A stretch of DNA of 29,161 nt from JAIRLS01 sp031551455 (GCA_031551455.1 JAVBNP010000212.1:1-29161); one strand, 5' to 3'. Positions 1 to 8,515 are shown, numbered from the stretch's first letter. The notes: generated by a model not told the origin, from the letters alone. Program-made: numbers and translations.

Positions 1-58
1 CGAAATGCAAAACGGCCGTTTTTGCTCCTTTTTCGGTAAATATAGACCCGATTTCTTA
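1..58 (-). pseudogene. Continuation of the EnvC LytM domain beyond the TAA stop
   Basis: Read on the minus strand in the frame of the upstream gene, the codons after TAA (58-56) give EIGSIFTEKGAKTAVLHF up to the window edge. This is what the end of an EnvC LytM domain looks like: a KxxQxIG turn, a strand, then LHFE. Changing TAA to CAA (Gln) would restore one uninterrupted domain. There is no frameshift, only the stop. The real C-terminus lies outside the window. Confidence 0.75.
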
Positions 59-1159
59 TTTCAGTTTTACTTTATCGCCCTGTTTGACCGATACATCGAC
101 CAAATTTTGATAAACAGTCATGTAATTTCCGTGTCGTATCACCACAATGATGTTTTCGCCGCGAATACCCCAAACCCTCGTTACTTCGCCGCCGAAAACC
201 GCTCTGACACCGGCTCCGCCAACCGTGGTAATGTCTATTCCGTTGTTGTTGATTCTGATATCTTTGTACAACGGATGCGGATTGATGCCGAAATATCCCG
301 TGATGATCCCTTTTTCGACGGGCCAAGGCAAACGGCCTCTGTTGTCTTTGAAATTATTGGAAACCAATCGTTCTTCGGGTGTCAACTTATCGTAAAGATT
401 GGTCGAGGTTCCTTTACGTTTTTTTGCCTCGGAGGCGATCAATTGCTCGATATCTCTTTGCAGTTTCTGCGCTCTTCGCTGTTGCTCGGCCAATTGCCTT
501 CTTAGTTGGCGTTCCTGCGATTTCAGTTTGTCTACCTCTTTGTTTTGTTCCGTTTTGACAACTTCCAAACGGCGACTTTCTTCTCGTTGCGTCACCAACA
601 GTTTTTCTTTCTCGGCTTTTCGCGCAGCCAATTGCTCCATTGTTGCGCTCAATTCTTCTTGTGTTTTCACTATTTCCGCAACTTGTCTTTTGCGATATTC
701 TCCGTATTGACGAAAATAGTTCATGCGTCGATAAGCTTCGTTGAAATCCTTGGCTGAAAGAACATAGATCAATTTATTGTATTTCCCCCTGTTTGTATAC
801 GCATGGTACAATAATTGAGCATATTCCGATTTCAATTTTTCCGTTTCGCGGCTCATTTGTTTCACTCGAGCAGCCGCTTCGTTGATCCGCCGATCGGCAT
901 AATCGATTTCGGCATTAATTCCGTCGATAAGTTTTTTGTATTGGCCCACCCGAACGTTAAGTAAATTGAGCTTTTCGAGCGATTCTTTTTGACTTTGGCG
1001 AGTTTCTTGCAAATAACGGTTGGTTTCGTCGATTTCCCGCAAGGTACTTTTCCGTTGCTCTTCCAAACTTTGGCGCGATTGTGCCGTCGTATCGAAAACC
1101 GATAGGATAAGAATGATCGGAAAAAGAAAAACCAAACAATATGGTCGGAAAAAACGCAT
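56..1159 (-). CDS. envC: EnvC-like murein hydrolase activator (M23/LytM), interrupted by in-frame stop
   Basis: EnvC-family proteins sit in the periplasm and switch on the amidases that split septal peptidoglycan. The product opens with a signal peptide (RFFRPYCLVFLFPIILI, then TTAQS), followed by a long Gln/Lys/Glu/Arg-rich coiled coil (about residues 30-250) and a C-terminal LytM domain. The LytM domain reads NNNGIDITT where a catalytic enzyme has a metal-binding His, so it looks non-catalytic, as in EnvC activators. I chose the ATG at 1159 because a promoter (1180-1211) ends just upstream; an ATG at 1210 would lie inside it. The frame stops at TAA 58-56 right after GDKVKLK, in the middle of the LytM fold, and the missing end continues in the same frame to base 1. 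It is therefore a nonsense mutant, a sequencing error or a truncated gene. Family assignment is strong; functional status is uncertain. Confidence 0.85.
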   Translation of the reverse strand: MRFFRPYCLVFLFPIILILSVFDTTAQSRQSLEEQRKSTLREIDETNRYLQETRQSQKESLEKLNLLNVRVGQYKKLIDGINAEIDYADRRINEAAARVKQMSRETEKLKSEYAQLLYHAYTNRGKYNKLIYVLSAKDFNEAYRRMNYFRQYGEYRKRQVAEIVKTQEELSATMEQLAARKAEKEKLLVTQREESRRLEVVKTEQNKEVDKLKSQERQLRRQLAEQQRRAQKLQRDIEQLIASEAKKRKGTSTNLYDKLTPEERLVSNNFKDNRGRLPWPVEKGIITGYFGINPHPLYKDIRINNNGIDITTVGGAGVRAVFGGEVTRVWGIRGENIIVVIRHGNYMTVYQNLVDVSVKQGDKVKLK

Positions 1160-1179
1160 TGAGGCACCGAAATTTTGCG

Positions 1180-1211
1180 CAAAGTTAGCATTTTCGTCGT
1201 AAGTTTTCAAA
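1180..1211 (-). promoter_or_regulatory. Bacteroidetes-type promoter of the envC-like gene
   Basis: On the minus strand, TTTG (1211-1208) is followed after 20 nt by TAACTTTG (1187-1180). This matches the Bacteroidetes primary sigma consensus TTTG-N19~21-TAnnTTTG. Transcription would start near 1174, about 15 nt before the ATG at 1159. It is the most complete promoter match in the window. Confidence 0.7.
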
Positions 1212-1320
1212 AGCCGAATCGATAAGGAGTTATTTCAATTCCCGTTTGGTCGGTTCGGTACAAAAACCATTATTCCGTCGAATTTTCGGAACCCGACGAA
1301 ATAATCGATATTTTTCGTTT

Positions 1321-2280
1321 TTAACGATCCGTTTTAACGGGATATTCCTCGAAAGCGTACAAAACGGTCGACAAGTAGCGTTCGCCGGTATCGGGCAAAA
1401 TAACCACAATTGTTTTTCCTTTGTTATCGGAACGACGTGCTACTTGCATCGCCGCATAAACAGCCGCTCCGGATGATATTCCAACCAACAATCCTTCCGT
1501 TGCTGCTAATTCACGACTCGTTCCGATGGCTTGATCGCCGGTAACGCGAAATACCTCATCCACAACCGCGGCGTTATATGTTTTCGGAATAAAACCCGCT
1601 CCGATTCCTTGAATCTTATGCGGCGACGGCGTTCCTCCGGAAAGTACCGGCGACTCACTCGGTTCCACGGCAATGATTTGAATTTTCGGATTTTTTCGTT
1701 TCAATGTTTCCCCCACTCCGCTGACGGTACCACCGGTACCGACGCCCGCCACGAAAATATCCACCGTTCCGTCGGTATCGACCCAAATTTCTTCGGCGGT
1801 CGTTTTTTTATGGACGGCGGGATTTGCCGGGTTATCAAACTGCTGCAAAATGACGGAACCGGGCGTTTCGGAACGAAGTTGCTCCGCTTTGGCAATGGCG
1901 CCTTTCATCCCTTCGGCGCCGGGCGTCAAAATGAGTACGGCGCCCAATGCTTTCAATAAATTGCGCCGTTCGAGGCTCATGGTTTCGGGCATTGTCAGAA
2001 TGAGTCGATACCCTTTTACCGAGGCCACCCACGCCAATCCCACGCCGGTATTTCCGCTGGTCGGCTCAATGATCGTTGCTCCGGGTTTGATAACACCTCT
2101 TTTTTCCGCATCTTCAATCATCGATAAAGCGATGCGATCTTTCACGCTGCCGCCGGGATTAAACGATTCCAACTTTACAATCAAATCGGCTTGCAATCGG
2201 TGCAACTTACCGAAATTCTCGATCCTCATGAGAGGCGTTTTTCCGATTAAATCGGTTAAATTTTTTGCTATTCGCGACAT
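1321..2280 (-). CDS. cysK: Cysteine synthase A (O-acetylserine sulfhydrylase)
   Basis: This PLP enzyme makes cysteine from O-acetylserine and sulfide in the cytoplasm. From the ATG at 2280 the product is 319 residues, normal for CysK. Visible landmarks are the PLP lysine in NPGGSVKDR (K47), the substrate loop TSGNTG (74-79), the glycine-rich phosphate loop GVGTGGT and the GISSGA segment. The C-terminal PDTGERYLST is also typical. An upstream in-frame ATG (2325) adds a non-homologous leader and is unlikely. The gene stands alone, with a 161-bp gap to envC and no other sulfur genes nearby. CysK versus CysM is called from overall similarity. Confidence 0.95.
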   Translation of the reverse strand: MSRIAKNLTDLIGKTPLMRIENFGKLHRLQADLIVKLESFNPGGSVKDRIALSMIEDAEKRGVIKPGATIIEPTSGNTGVGLAWVASVKGYRLILTMPETMSLERRNLLKALGAVLILTPGAEGMKGAIAKAEQLRSETPGSVILQQFDNPANPAVHKKTTAEEIWVDTDGTVDIFVAGVGTGGTVSGVGETLKRKNPKIQIIAVEPSESPVLSGGTPSPHKIQGIGAGFIPKTYNAAVVDEVFRVTGDQAIGTSRELAATEGLLVGISSGAAVYAAMQVARRSDNKGKTIVVILPDTGERYLSTVLYAFEEYPVKTDR

Positions 2281-2446
2281 AATAACGGATTGTTTATTGA
2301 ATATAAAAACGCTTACGGCATGCAAATGTTATATGAAAATATTTTTTTATGATCGATTTCGATGAATCGCCGCCGGTATTTACGGTCATATCTTCAAGCT
2401 ACGGAACGAAAAACCGATCAATTTCTTCAACTCGAGTAGCCTGTTA

Positions 2447-3184
2447 TTACTCGTTCGGTTTTTCGTATTTTCTGAAAAAGCTTTTCCATTTCATCACCAC
2501 AACGCCCCAAAAAGCTTCATTGAAAATGCCGCCGTTCATTTTGGACGTTCCGGCTTTTCGATCGCAAAAAATAATCGGTATTTCTTTCAATTTGAATCCG
2601 TATTTCCATGCGGTAAATTTCATTTCTATTTGGAAAGCATAACCTCTGAATCGTATTTGATCCAGCGGAATAGTTTCAAGAATTTTGCGCTTGTAACATT
2701 TAAAGCCTGCCGTAGTATCGCGCACTTTCATGCGGGTAATGAAACGAACGTATTTCGAGGCGCAATACGACATCAACACGCGCGACATGGGCCAATTAAC
2801 CACATTTACGCCGGTGATGTAGCGTGAACCGATGGCCAAATCGGTATCGCCCGAAATACAAGCATCATGCAACGAAAGCAAATCATCCGGATTGTGCGAG
2901 AAGTCGGCATCCATTTCGAAAATATAATCGTACCCGTTATCCAACGCCCAATGAAATCCCACAATATATGCCGTACCGAGTCCCTGTTTTCCGGGACGTT
3001 CTAAGATAAATAATTTTCCGGGATATTCTTCCCGAAGGCGTTTTACGATATCGGCCGTACCGTCGGGAGAGTTGTCGTCGACAACCAATATGTGAAAATC
3101 GCGAGGCAATGAAAATACCTTACGAACCATTCGTTCGATATTTTCGCATTCGTTATATGTGGGAATGATGATGACGCTTTTCAT
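2447..3184 (-). CDS. Family 2 glycosyltransferase, polyprenol-phosphate mannosyltransferase-like
   Basis: The 245-residue protein is a GT-A glycosyltransferase resembling dolichol-phosphate mannose synthase, which moves a sugar from a nucleotide donor to a polyprenyl phosphate at the membrane. Motifs visible are IPTYNECENI at the N-terminus, VVDDNSPDGTAD (about 34-45), the metal-binding DAD in FEMDADFSHNPDD, and TTAGFKCYKR. There are no C-terminal membrane helices, so it is the short single-domain type. The exact donor and acceptor cannot be read from the sequence. Two tandem TAA stops (2447-2449 and 2444-2446) end the frame. The gene is divergent from aroA. Confidence 0.88.
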   Translation of the reverse strand: MKSVIIIPTYNECENIERMVRKVFSLPRDFHILVVDDNSPDGTADIVKRLREEYPGKLFILERPGKQGLGTAYIVGFHWALDNGYDYIFEMDADFSHNPDDLLSLHDACISGDTDLAIGSRYITGVNVVNWPMSRVLMSYCASKYVRFITRMKVRDTTAGFKCYKRKILETIPLDQIRFRGYAFQIEMKFTAWKYGFKLKEIPIIFCDRKAGTSKMNGGIFNEAFWGVVVMKWKSFFRKYEKPNE

Positions 3185-3480
3185 CTTTTTTAGTTAAACT
3201 CTCCGAATCGAAAGTTTGCTTATCCGATATTGTTTTATTTAATGCGCTTCCGAAAAATCCCAAAGATCGTACCGAAAAAACGATAAATCGTTTTAGTGTA
3301 TGTCACATACACATTTTTCACGTTGTTTGATCGATATTTTAAGGAATCCGGCATAAAATCCGCTCGCATCTTTTATTTATCTTTGCAAAGATGTCGGAAT
3401 TTGATGAAAGTAACAAGATAAAAAATCTTAAAAATTACATTCCGCAAAAACAAATCGTTTATCGTTAACATATCCGTAAC
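3185..3480. other. Divergent intergenic region between the glycosyltransferase gene and aroA
   Basis: This 296-bp AT-rich stretch holds no plausible gene. It must carry promoters for both flanking divergent genes. The only clear element is a plus-strand -7 box at 3378-3385. No strong hairpin or repeat was seen. Confidence 0.6.
3378..3385 (+). promoter_or_regulatory. Candidate -7 box for aroA
   Basis: TATCTTTG fits the Bacteroidetes TAnnTTTG -7 element and lies 95 nt before the aroA ATG. No TTTG is seen at the expected -33 distance, so support is partial. Confidence 0.4.
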
Positions 3481-4704
3481 ATGAAATATACGCTTTACGG
3501 GCCGAAAACCAAATTATACGGAAGGATCGACTTGCCCTCGTCCAAAAGCATCTCGAACCGGTTATTGATTATCCGGGCATTGAGCAACAATCAATTTGAC
3601 ATCGTCGGGCTTTCGGACAGCGATGATACGCGAGTATTACGCAACGGATTGCGATCGACGGACGATGTAATCGATATAGGGCATGCGGGCACTTCGATGC
3701 GTTTCTTGACCGCATATTTTGCCGCCGCGGGCCGGGCAAAAACCATAACGGGATCAGAACGAATGAAAAACAGACCGATCGGCGATTTGGTCGACGCTTT
3801 AAATCAATTGGGCGCGGATATTCGCTATCTCGAAAAATCCGGATATCCGCCGATACGAACTTCGGGAAACCCGCTTTCGGGAAATTCGATCGAAATAAAC
3901 GGAAGCGTCAGCAGTCAATTCATTTCGGCGATTTTATTGATTGCCCCCGCACTATCCGGCGGTTTGACCGTTCGAATTGTCGGCGATTCGGTTTCCGCAT
4001 CGTACGTTAACATGACGTTGGAATTGATGAAACGAGCGGGCGTCGAATCAAACCGAAACGAAAGCACGATCGTTATTCCATCGCAACCTTATCGATCGAA
4101 GGACATAATTGTCGAACGCGATTGGAGCGCCGCTTCGTATTGGTACGAAACGGCATCTTTGGTTGACGATTTCGAAATTTTGCTTGAAGGTGTTTCGAGA
4201 GACAGCCTGCAAGGCGATTCCGTAACGTCGCAAATATTCGAATCGCTCGGCGTGCATACCGAATATTCGGATGCCGGGGCTTTACTTGTTAAAACAAAAA
4301 CCGATCGATCTTTTCGGGATATCGATTTCATCGAAGCGCCCGATTTGGTCCAAACAATGGCGGTAACCATGTGTCTGAAGAATATTCCCTTTCGATTCGA
4401 CGGCGTAAAAACCTTGCGGGTGAAAGAAACCGACCGTATTGCGGCGTTGCAAAACGAATTATCGAAATTGGGTTATGTTATCGAAGAAACAAGCCCGGGT
4501 ATGATTGAGTGGAAGGGGACACACACAAAACCCGCGGAAAATATCCGAATTTCGACATATCACGATCATCGCATGGCGATGGCTTTTGCTCCGGCCGGAA
4601 TCGTTTTTCCGGGATTGGCGATTGAAGATCCCGGTGTGGTGAGCAAATCGTATCCGAACTTTTGGAATGATTTAAAACGTGTCGGATTTACGATCGGGGA
4701 ATAA
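3481..4704 (+). CDS. aroA: 3-phosphoshikimate 1-carboxyvinyltransferase (EPSP synthase)
   Basis: This cytoplasmic enzyme joins phosphoenolpyruvate to shikimate-3-phosphate, the sixth step of the shikimate pathway to aromatic amino acids. The 407-residue product shows the substrate motifs in order: LPSSKSISNR (18-27), GHAGTSMRF (67-75), SSQF (144-147), the catalytic Asp in APDLVQT (D288), RVKETDR (313-319) and HDHRM (361-365). The position held by Pro101 in the E. coli enzyme is Phe here (MRFL instead of MRPL), which I believe is usual in Bacteroidetes. It is slightly shorter than the E. coli protein but looks complete. No other aro gene is adjacent. It converges on the DUF721 gene with only 17 bp between the stops. 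Confidence 0.95.
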   Translation: MKYTLYGPKTKLYGRIDLPSSKSISNRLLIIRALSNNQFDIVGLSDSDDTRVLRNGLRSTDDVIDIGHAGTSMRFLTAYFAAAGRAKTITGSERMKNRPIGDLVDALNQLGADIRYLEKSGYPPIRTSGNPLSGNSIEINGSVSSQFISAILLIAPALSGGLTVRIVGDSVSASYVNMTLELMKRAGVESNRNESTIVIPSQPYRSKDIIVERDWSAASYWYETASLVDDFEILLEGVSRDSLQGDSVTSQIFESLGVHTEYSDAGALLVKTKTDRSFRDIDFIEAPDLVQTMAVTMCLKNIPFRFDGVKTLRVKETDRIAALQNELSKLGYVIEETSPGMIEWKGTHTKPAENIRISTYHDHRMAMAFAPAGIVFPGLAIEDPGVVSKSYPNFWNDLKRVGFTIGE

Positions 4705-4721
4705 TTGCCGAGAATGGTCGT

Positions 4722-5009
4722 TTATCGAAAAACGATATCCGTAATCACTTCTTCTCCGGCTTTTTTGTTCAATGCTTTGATCAACGTCGATCGCATCATG
4801 GATAATTCGTTACGTACGACCGATGAGGCAAGCCGAACGAATAATATGCCGTCTTTGATATAAAGTTCTTCCGTGGTTTTGGCCAACGGCCCCAAAACTT
4901 CGGGCCAAGCCTTAATAAGACGGGTTTCCCCGAGTTTTCTTTCGATTTTGTATTCTCGGAATATCTCTTCGATTACTTGGCGTATGTTAAATGTATTTGT
5001 CCGTTTCAT
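4722..5009 (-). CDS. DUF721 / DciA-like protein
   Basis: The 95-residue protein matches DUF721, a domain shared with DciA, the helicase loader that works with DnaB in many bacteria lacking DnaC. Features seen are RQVIEEIFREYKIERKLGE, then IKAWPEVLGPLAKTTEELYIKDGILFVRLASSVVRNEL, which is the conserved W-x-x-V-x-G / L-x-V-x-x-x-S-x-x-x-x-x-E-L pattern. Its ATG overlaps the rsmD stop by four bases (ATGA), so it is the last gene of the rsmD operon and probably translationally coupled. A role in replication start is inferred from the family only. Confidence 0.85.
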   Translation of the reverse strand: MKRTNTFNIRQVIEEIFREYKIERKLGETRLIKAWPEVLGPLAKTTEELYIKDGILFVRLASSVVRNELSMMRSTLIKALNKKAGEEVITDIVFR

Positions 5010-5545
5010 GGTTTACGCCCGAAAAAGGAGAAATGTACATTACCGTAGCAACGAAGTTCCGAGAAATATTTATGTCCGGAAAAATCCGTTCTTTTGGAAT
5101 GTTCCACGACAAGGATTCCGTCGGGATTCAATATGTCTCGTTCGAATATCGAATCGGGAATTTCCGAAATACGCGACATATCGTAAGGCGGATCCGCAAA
5201 AACAAGATCGTATCGAACTTTGCAAATTGTCAGAAAATGAAAAACATCGTCGCGAATGACTCGAATCGCCGAGAATCCCAATCGACCTGCGGTATTGCGA
5301 ATAAATGCGGCATGACGAGGATCCATTTCCACGGCGTGAATCGTCGGACATCCGCGCGAAGCAAATTCGTATGCAATGCTTCCCGTACCGGAAAACAAAT
5401 CCAACACGTCGAATGATGTTATATCGTAACGATTTTGAAGAATATTAAAAAGGCCTTCCTTGGCAAAATCGGTAGTTGGTCGAAGCGTCAGCTTATTTCC
5501 GGGATCAATTTGTTTCCCCCGATATGTGCCGCCTATGATACGCAC
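5006..5545 (-). CDS. rsmD: 16S rRNA (guanine(966)-N2)-methyltransferase RsmD
   Basis: RsmD methylates G966 of 16S rRNA in the small subunit using S-adenosylmethionine. The product starts MRIIGGTYRGKQI, the typical RsmD N-terminus, if translation begins at the GTG 5545-5543; longer in-frame ATG starts upstream would add an unrelated leader reading through the DUF3822 gene. This gives 179 residues, the normal size. The SAM-binding loop LDLFSGTGS (about 48-56) and the catalytic DPPY (118-121) are intact. The start overlaps the DUF3822 stop by 13 bp and the end overlaps the DUF721 start by 4 bp, so the operon is tightly coupled. Confidence 0.92.
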   Translation of the reverse strand: MRIIGGTYRGKQIDPGNKLTLRPTTDFAKEGLFNILQNRYDITSFDVLDLFSGTGSIAYEFASRGCPTIHAVEMDPRHAAFIRNTAGRLGFSAIRVIRDDVFHFLTICKVRYDLVFADPPYDMSRISEIPDSIFERDILNPDGILVVEHSKRTDFSGHKYFSELRCYGNVHFSFFGRKP

Positions 5546-6417
5546 CCGTACAAATTGAACAGGTGAATAAACCGCGCACGCAATGCGGCGGTAATGTAAT
5601 GGCTGTATGTTACCGTATTGGTCGGTTCGCATTCGACGATGCGATCGACGTACTTTTGTACAAATTCCAAATATGTCGGGGCTTCCTTAATATTTCCCGC
5701 ATAAAAAAGTTTAACGGAAGCCAATGCCATATCGAACATATTCAATACTCCGGCAAGATAATAAACAGAATCTTCCGGAACGTTAACACAAAAAGTGTTG
5801 TACAACAATAATTTTTTGTCTTTCACCATCGTAATATCCATATAATCGGAATAGTAACACACGGCAACACGAGGCTTACCGAGGACGGTTGATTCGGCAA
5901 CCACCGTATCGATAAAAGGTGCGGCGTGATGATAAAAAACAATGCCCGGTTGATATCGACGAATCATATTCATCAATTCTTCCGGGCAGGAAAATATGTT
6001 ATATGCTTTTGCCGAGCGAACATAATTATGAAGCACGTGTTCGCCGGCTTTCCAACCATGGTTAAAATTCAAATAAGCGGAGGCATGTGTCGGATCAAAC
6101 AAATGTTCGGGGACCAACGTACAACGCGGCGAAATTTGCAAATACTCGCAATTTTTATATTTCAGCCCGAGCAGATCATCATCGGCAAAAATACGCTCGC
6201 AAAAATCGGCCGTTATAACATCGTTGCCGGCTCCGGAGACCGGATAATGCCGCAAAACAATATATTTATTGATTATCGTATTGAAAATGCAAAACGATAA
6301 CCCCTCCGGACCGGTTTGTACGGATAACCGATAACTTTCCGATTGAGAAATATCAAACGTTTCATCAATCAGATCAATCGATGCCTTCGCCGTGATTTTA
6401 TTCCCAGTTTCCGGCAT
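5533..6417 (-). CDS. DUF3822 family protein
   Basis: This 294-residue protein is recognised as DUF3822, a family of unknown function found next to rsmD in Bacteroidetes. No signal peptide or membrane segment is seen, so it is probably cytoplasmic. Segments such as YRLSVQTGPEGLSFCIF and PRVAVCYYSDYMDI are strand-rich, and the family has been suggested to have an actin-like ATPase (ASKHA) fold, which I cannot confirm here. It overlaps the upstream unknown gene by 20 bp and rsmD by 13 bp. The constant pairing points to a shared role, possibly in ribosome or envelope biology, but this is inference. Confidence 0.8.
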   Translation of the reverse strand: MPETGNKITAKASIDLIDETFDISQSESYRLSVQTGPEGLSFCIFNTIINKYIVLRHYPVSGAGNDVITADFCERIFADDDLLGLKYKNCEYLQISPRCTLVPEHLFDPTHASAYLNFNHGWKAGEHVLHNYVRSAKAYNIFSCPEELMNMIRRYQPGIVFYHHAAPFIDTVVAESTVLGKPRVAVCYYSDYMDITMVKDKKLLLYNTFCVNVPEDSVYYLAGVLNMFDMALASVKLFYAGNIKEAPTYLEFVQKYVDRIVECEPTNTVTYSHYITAALRARFIHLFNLYGCVS

Positions 6418-6997
6418 TATTGGTTGTTTCAGTCAAAGAGCCGACTCTTAACCCGGGATATCCCGTCGCTCTTTCTCTATCGGCGTTGAAATTGGTCAAA
6501 AGTTGGGGATCCATTCCTTGCAATAAAATATCATTGAGCACTTGTGCCGCAAATACGTTAACGTCCACGTTTCCGGCTTTCAAATTAGCAGTACCCAGCT
6601 CAAATTCTTTTCCTCTCGTGAAAGGCACATAGCGCAACGAATCCACATGGTACCCTTTTTTGAACAATGAATCTAAAACACTTATTCTAACCGTATCGCG
6701 AACAATACGTCCCGCTTTTACGTCAGCTGAGTCATCTTCGTCACCGATTTGCTTTACCACTTTGAATGATCCCGATTTCAAAAAAGCAATCAACGTGTCA
6801 AAACTTCCGGTATATTTTTTATTTTCGGACTTATACGCCACCTGAGCCGTACGAATGTCTTGCAAACGTTGAATGGTTGCGGCGTAGCGCCTGGCTCTTT
6901 CGGCGTTGAAACGAATCGGTTTTTGTATACTTTCGTAAACAAAATAGCCCATGACGCATATCCCGGCAATTAAGATTACTTGAATAACTGTTTTCAT
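6398..6997 (-). CDS. Membrane-anchored protein of unknown function, first gene of the rsmD operon
   Basis: The 199-residue product has one N-terminal membrane helix (about residues 4-22, VIQVILIAGICVMGYFV) and then a soluble, Lys/Arg/Asp-rich domain that would face the periplasm. A helical segment (RARRYAATIQRLQDIRTAQVAYKSENKKYTG) follows the helix. An N-terminal helix running into a YxxxxxxY-type segment recalls pseudopilins, but there is no prepilin peptidase motif, so I do not call it one. The function is unknown. It overlaps the DUF3822 gene by 20 bp, and a -7 box lies at 7044-7051, so it probably leads the operon of four. Confidence 0.75.
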   Translation of the reverse strand: MKTVIQVILIAGICVMGYFVYESIQKPIRFNAERARRYAATIQRLQDIRTAQVAYKSENKKYTGSFDTLIAFLKSGSFKVVKQIGDEDDSADVKAGRIVRDTVRISVLDSLFKKGYHVDSLRYVPFTRGKEFELGTANLKAGNVDVNVFAAQVLNDILLQGMDPQLLTNFNADRERATGYPGLRVGSLTETTNNAGNWE

Positions 6998-7043
6998 TAT
7001 TTTTAATTTTTCAATGGTTTTAAGGTCTTTTCGCTTTTAACGA

Positions 7044-7051
7044 CAAAAGTA
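7044..7051 (-). promoter_or_regulatory. Candidate -7 box for the rsmD operon
   Basis: On the minus strand TACTTTTG (7051-7044) fits TAnnTTTG and lies 46 nt before the ATG at 6997. No TTTG is visible about 20 nt upstream, so it is a partial match. Confidence 0.45.
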
Positions 7052-7099
7052 TGAAAAAATTTAAAAAGAAATCTTATCTTGCTATTTTATTATTCTTTT

Positions 7100-8515
7100 A
7101 TGCTGAAAAATCACCTCAAAAATATCCTTTCGGGGCACTTGGGATTCGAACTTACCGAAGGACAAAATACACTGGCCGAAGCATTGTCCGAAATGACGAT
7201 GTCGACCGATAATCGGCAATTGATGCTTATTAAAGGTTATGCGGGAACGGGTAAAACTTCCGTCATTTCGGCTTTTGTCAGAATGTTAAACGATTTCAAC
7301 ATCCGTTCGATACTGATGGCGCCCACGGGCAGGGCGGCCAAAGTGTTGAGTGCATATTCCGGTGAACAAGCTTTTACCATCCACAAAAAAATCTACCGAC
7401 AAAAATCTTTGAAGGACGGATTCGGTGCTTTCGATCTGAATTACAACGCATCTGTCAATACTTTTTTTATTGTTGACGAAGCATCCATGATTTCATGTTC
7501 CGGAATTGATCGGAATATGTTCGGAAGCGGTAATCTGTTGGATGATTTGTTGCGATTCGTATACAACGATCGAAATTGCAAATTGATATTGATGGGTGAC
7601 ACGGCCCAGTTACCTCCGGTGGGACAGGATCAAAGTCCCGCTTTGGAAAAATCCCGTTTGGAAGCATACGGATTAAGCGTTTCCGAATGTGAATTAACCG
7701 AAGTGGTAAGGCAGTCGCACGAATCGGGAATTTTGTACAACGCCACCAAAATACGTGATCAAATCATCAATCGACAACCGACGTTTCCCGCTTTTCATGC
7801 GCAACCGTCTGCCGATACGGAACGCATCTCCGGCGGCGATTTGATCGAAACGCTCTCGGATGCCTACGACAAATACGGAACGGAAGAAGTTGCGGTTATT
7901 TGTCGATCTAACAAACAAGCCAATCGATATAATGCGGGAATTCGCAACCGCATTCTTTATCGGGAAGAAGAATTAACACCGGGCGATTTTTTGATGGTGG
8001 TACGCAACAACTATTATTGGATTCGCGATTCGGAAAACATCAGTTTTGTCGCCAACGGCGATATCGTTCGAATACATCGCATTCTCAAGTATTTTGACCG
8101 TTACGGATTTCGTTTTGCCGAAGCGGAGCTTTCCATGCCCGATTACGGCGATTACGAATTTACGGCCGTCATCATGCTCGATGTATTACACAGCGACGTC
8201 GCTTCCGTTACCGAAGAACAAAACAAAAAACTGTATTATTCCGTTGCCGAGGATTACGCACATGTTACGCCCAAAAGTTTGCAATACAAAAAAATCAAGG
8301 AAGATCCTTTTTTCAATGCTTTGCAGGTAAAATTTGCATATGCCGTCACTTGTCATAAAGCGCAAGGCGGGCAATGGCGATGTGTTTTTCTCGATCAGGG
8401 ACGTTCGCCGGACGAAGCCCCGGACACGGAATATCTGCGTTGGTTATACACGGCTGTAACCAGAGCAACGGAAAAGTTGTATTTTGTTAATTTTTCGGAT
8501 AAATTTTTTGCGTAA
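7100..8515 (+). CDS. RecD-like / Dda-like superfamily 1 DNA helicase
   Basis: This 471-residue ATP-dependent helicase belongs to the RecD/Dda branch of SF1B, which unwinds DNA 5'-3' in repair or replication restart. Motifs appear in order: Walker A GYAGTGKTS (46-54), APTGRAAK (motif Ia), FIVDEASM (Walker B), ILMGDTAQLPPVG (III), ELTEVVRQS (IV), AYAVTCHKAQGGQW (V) and LYTAVTRATEKLYF (VI, UvrD_C_2 fold). I chose the ATG at 7100; the one at 7079 only adds MLFYYSF. There are no recB or recC neighbours, so it is a stand-alone helicase. The long block between motifs IV and V (about 230-400) is a likely 2B-type insert. Confidence 0.92.
   Translation: MLKNHLKNILSGHLGFELTEGQNTLAEALSEMTMSTDNRQLMLIKGYAGTGKTSVISAFVRMLNDFNIRSILMAPTGRAAKVLSAYSGEQAFTIHKKIYRQKSLKDGFGAFDLNYNASVNTFFIVDEASMISCSGIDRNMFGSGNLLDDLLRFVYNDRNCKLILMGDTAQLPPVGQDQSPALEKSRLEAYGLSVSECELTEVVRQSHESGILYNATKIRDQIINRQPTFPAFHAQPSADTERISGGDLIETLSDAYDKYGTEEVAVICRSNKQANRYNAGIRNRILYREEELTPGDFLMVVRNNYYWIRDSENISFVANGDIVRIHRILKYFDRYGFRFAEAELSMPDYGDYEFTAVIMLDVLHSDVASVTEEQNKKLYYSVAEDYAHVTPKSLQYKKIKEDPFFNALQVKFAYAVTCHKAQGGQWRCVFLDQGRSPDEAPDTEYLRWLYTAVTRATEKLYFVNFSDKFFA

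Noticed and set aside
1255..1300. Hairpin (TTCGTCG/CGACGGAA) after cysK as a terminator
   Set aside because: The stem is interrupted by a bulge and lacks a U-tract; too weak to list.
6398..6997. The 199-aa protein as a type IV pseudopilin
   Set aside because: The N-terminal helix and following helix look similar, but no prepilin peptidase cleavage motif (G-F/M-x4-E) is present and no pilus genes are nearby.
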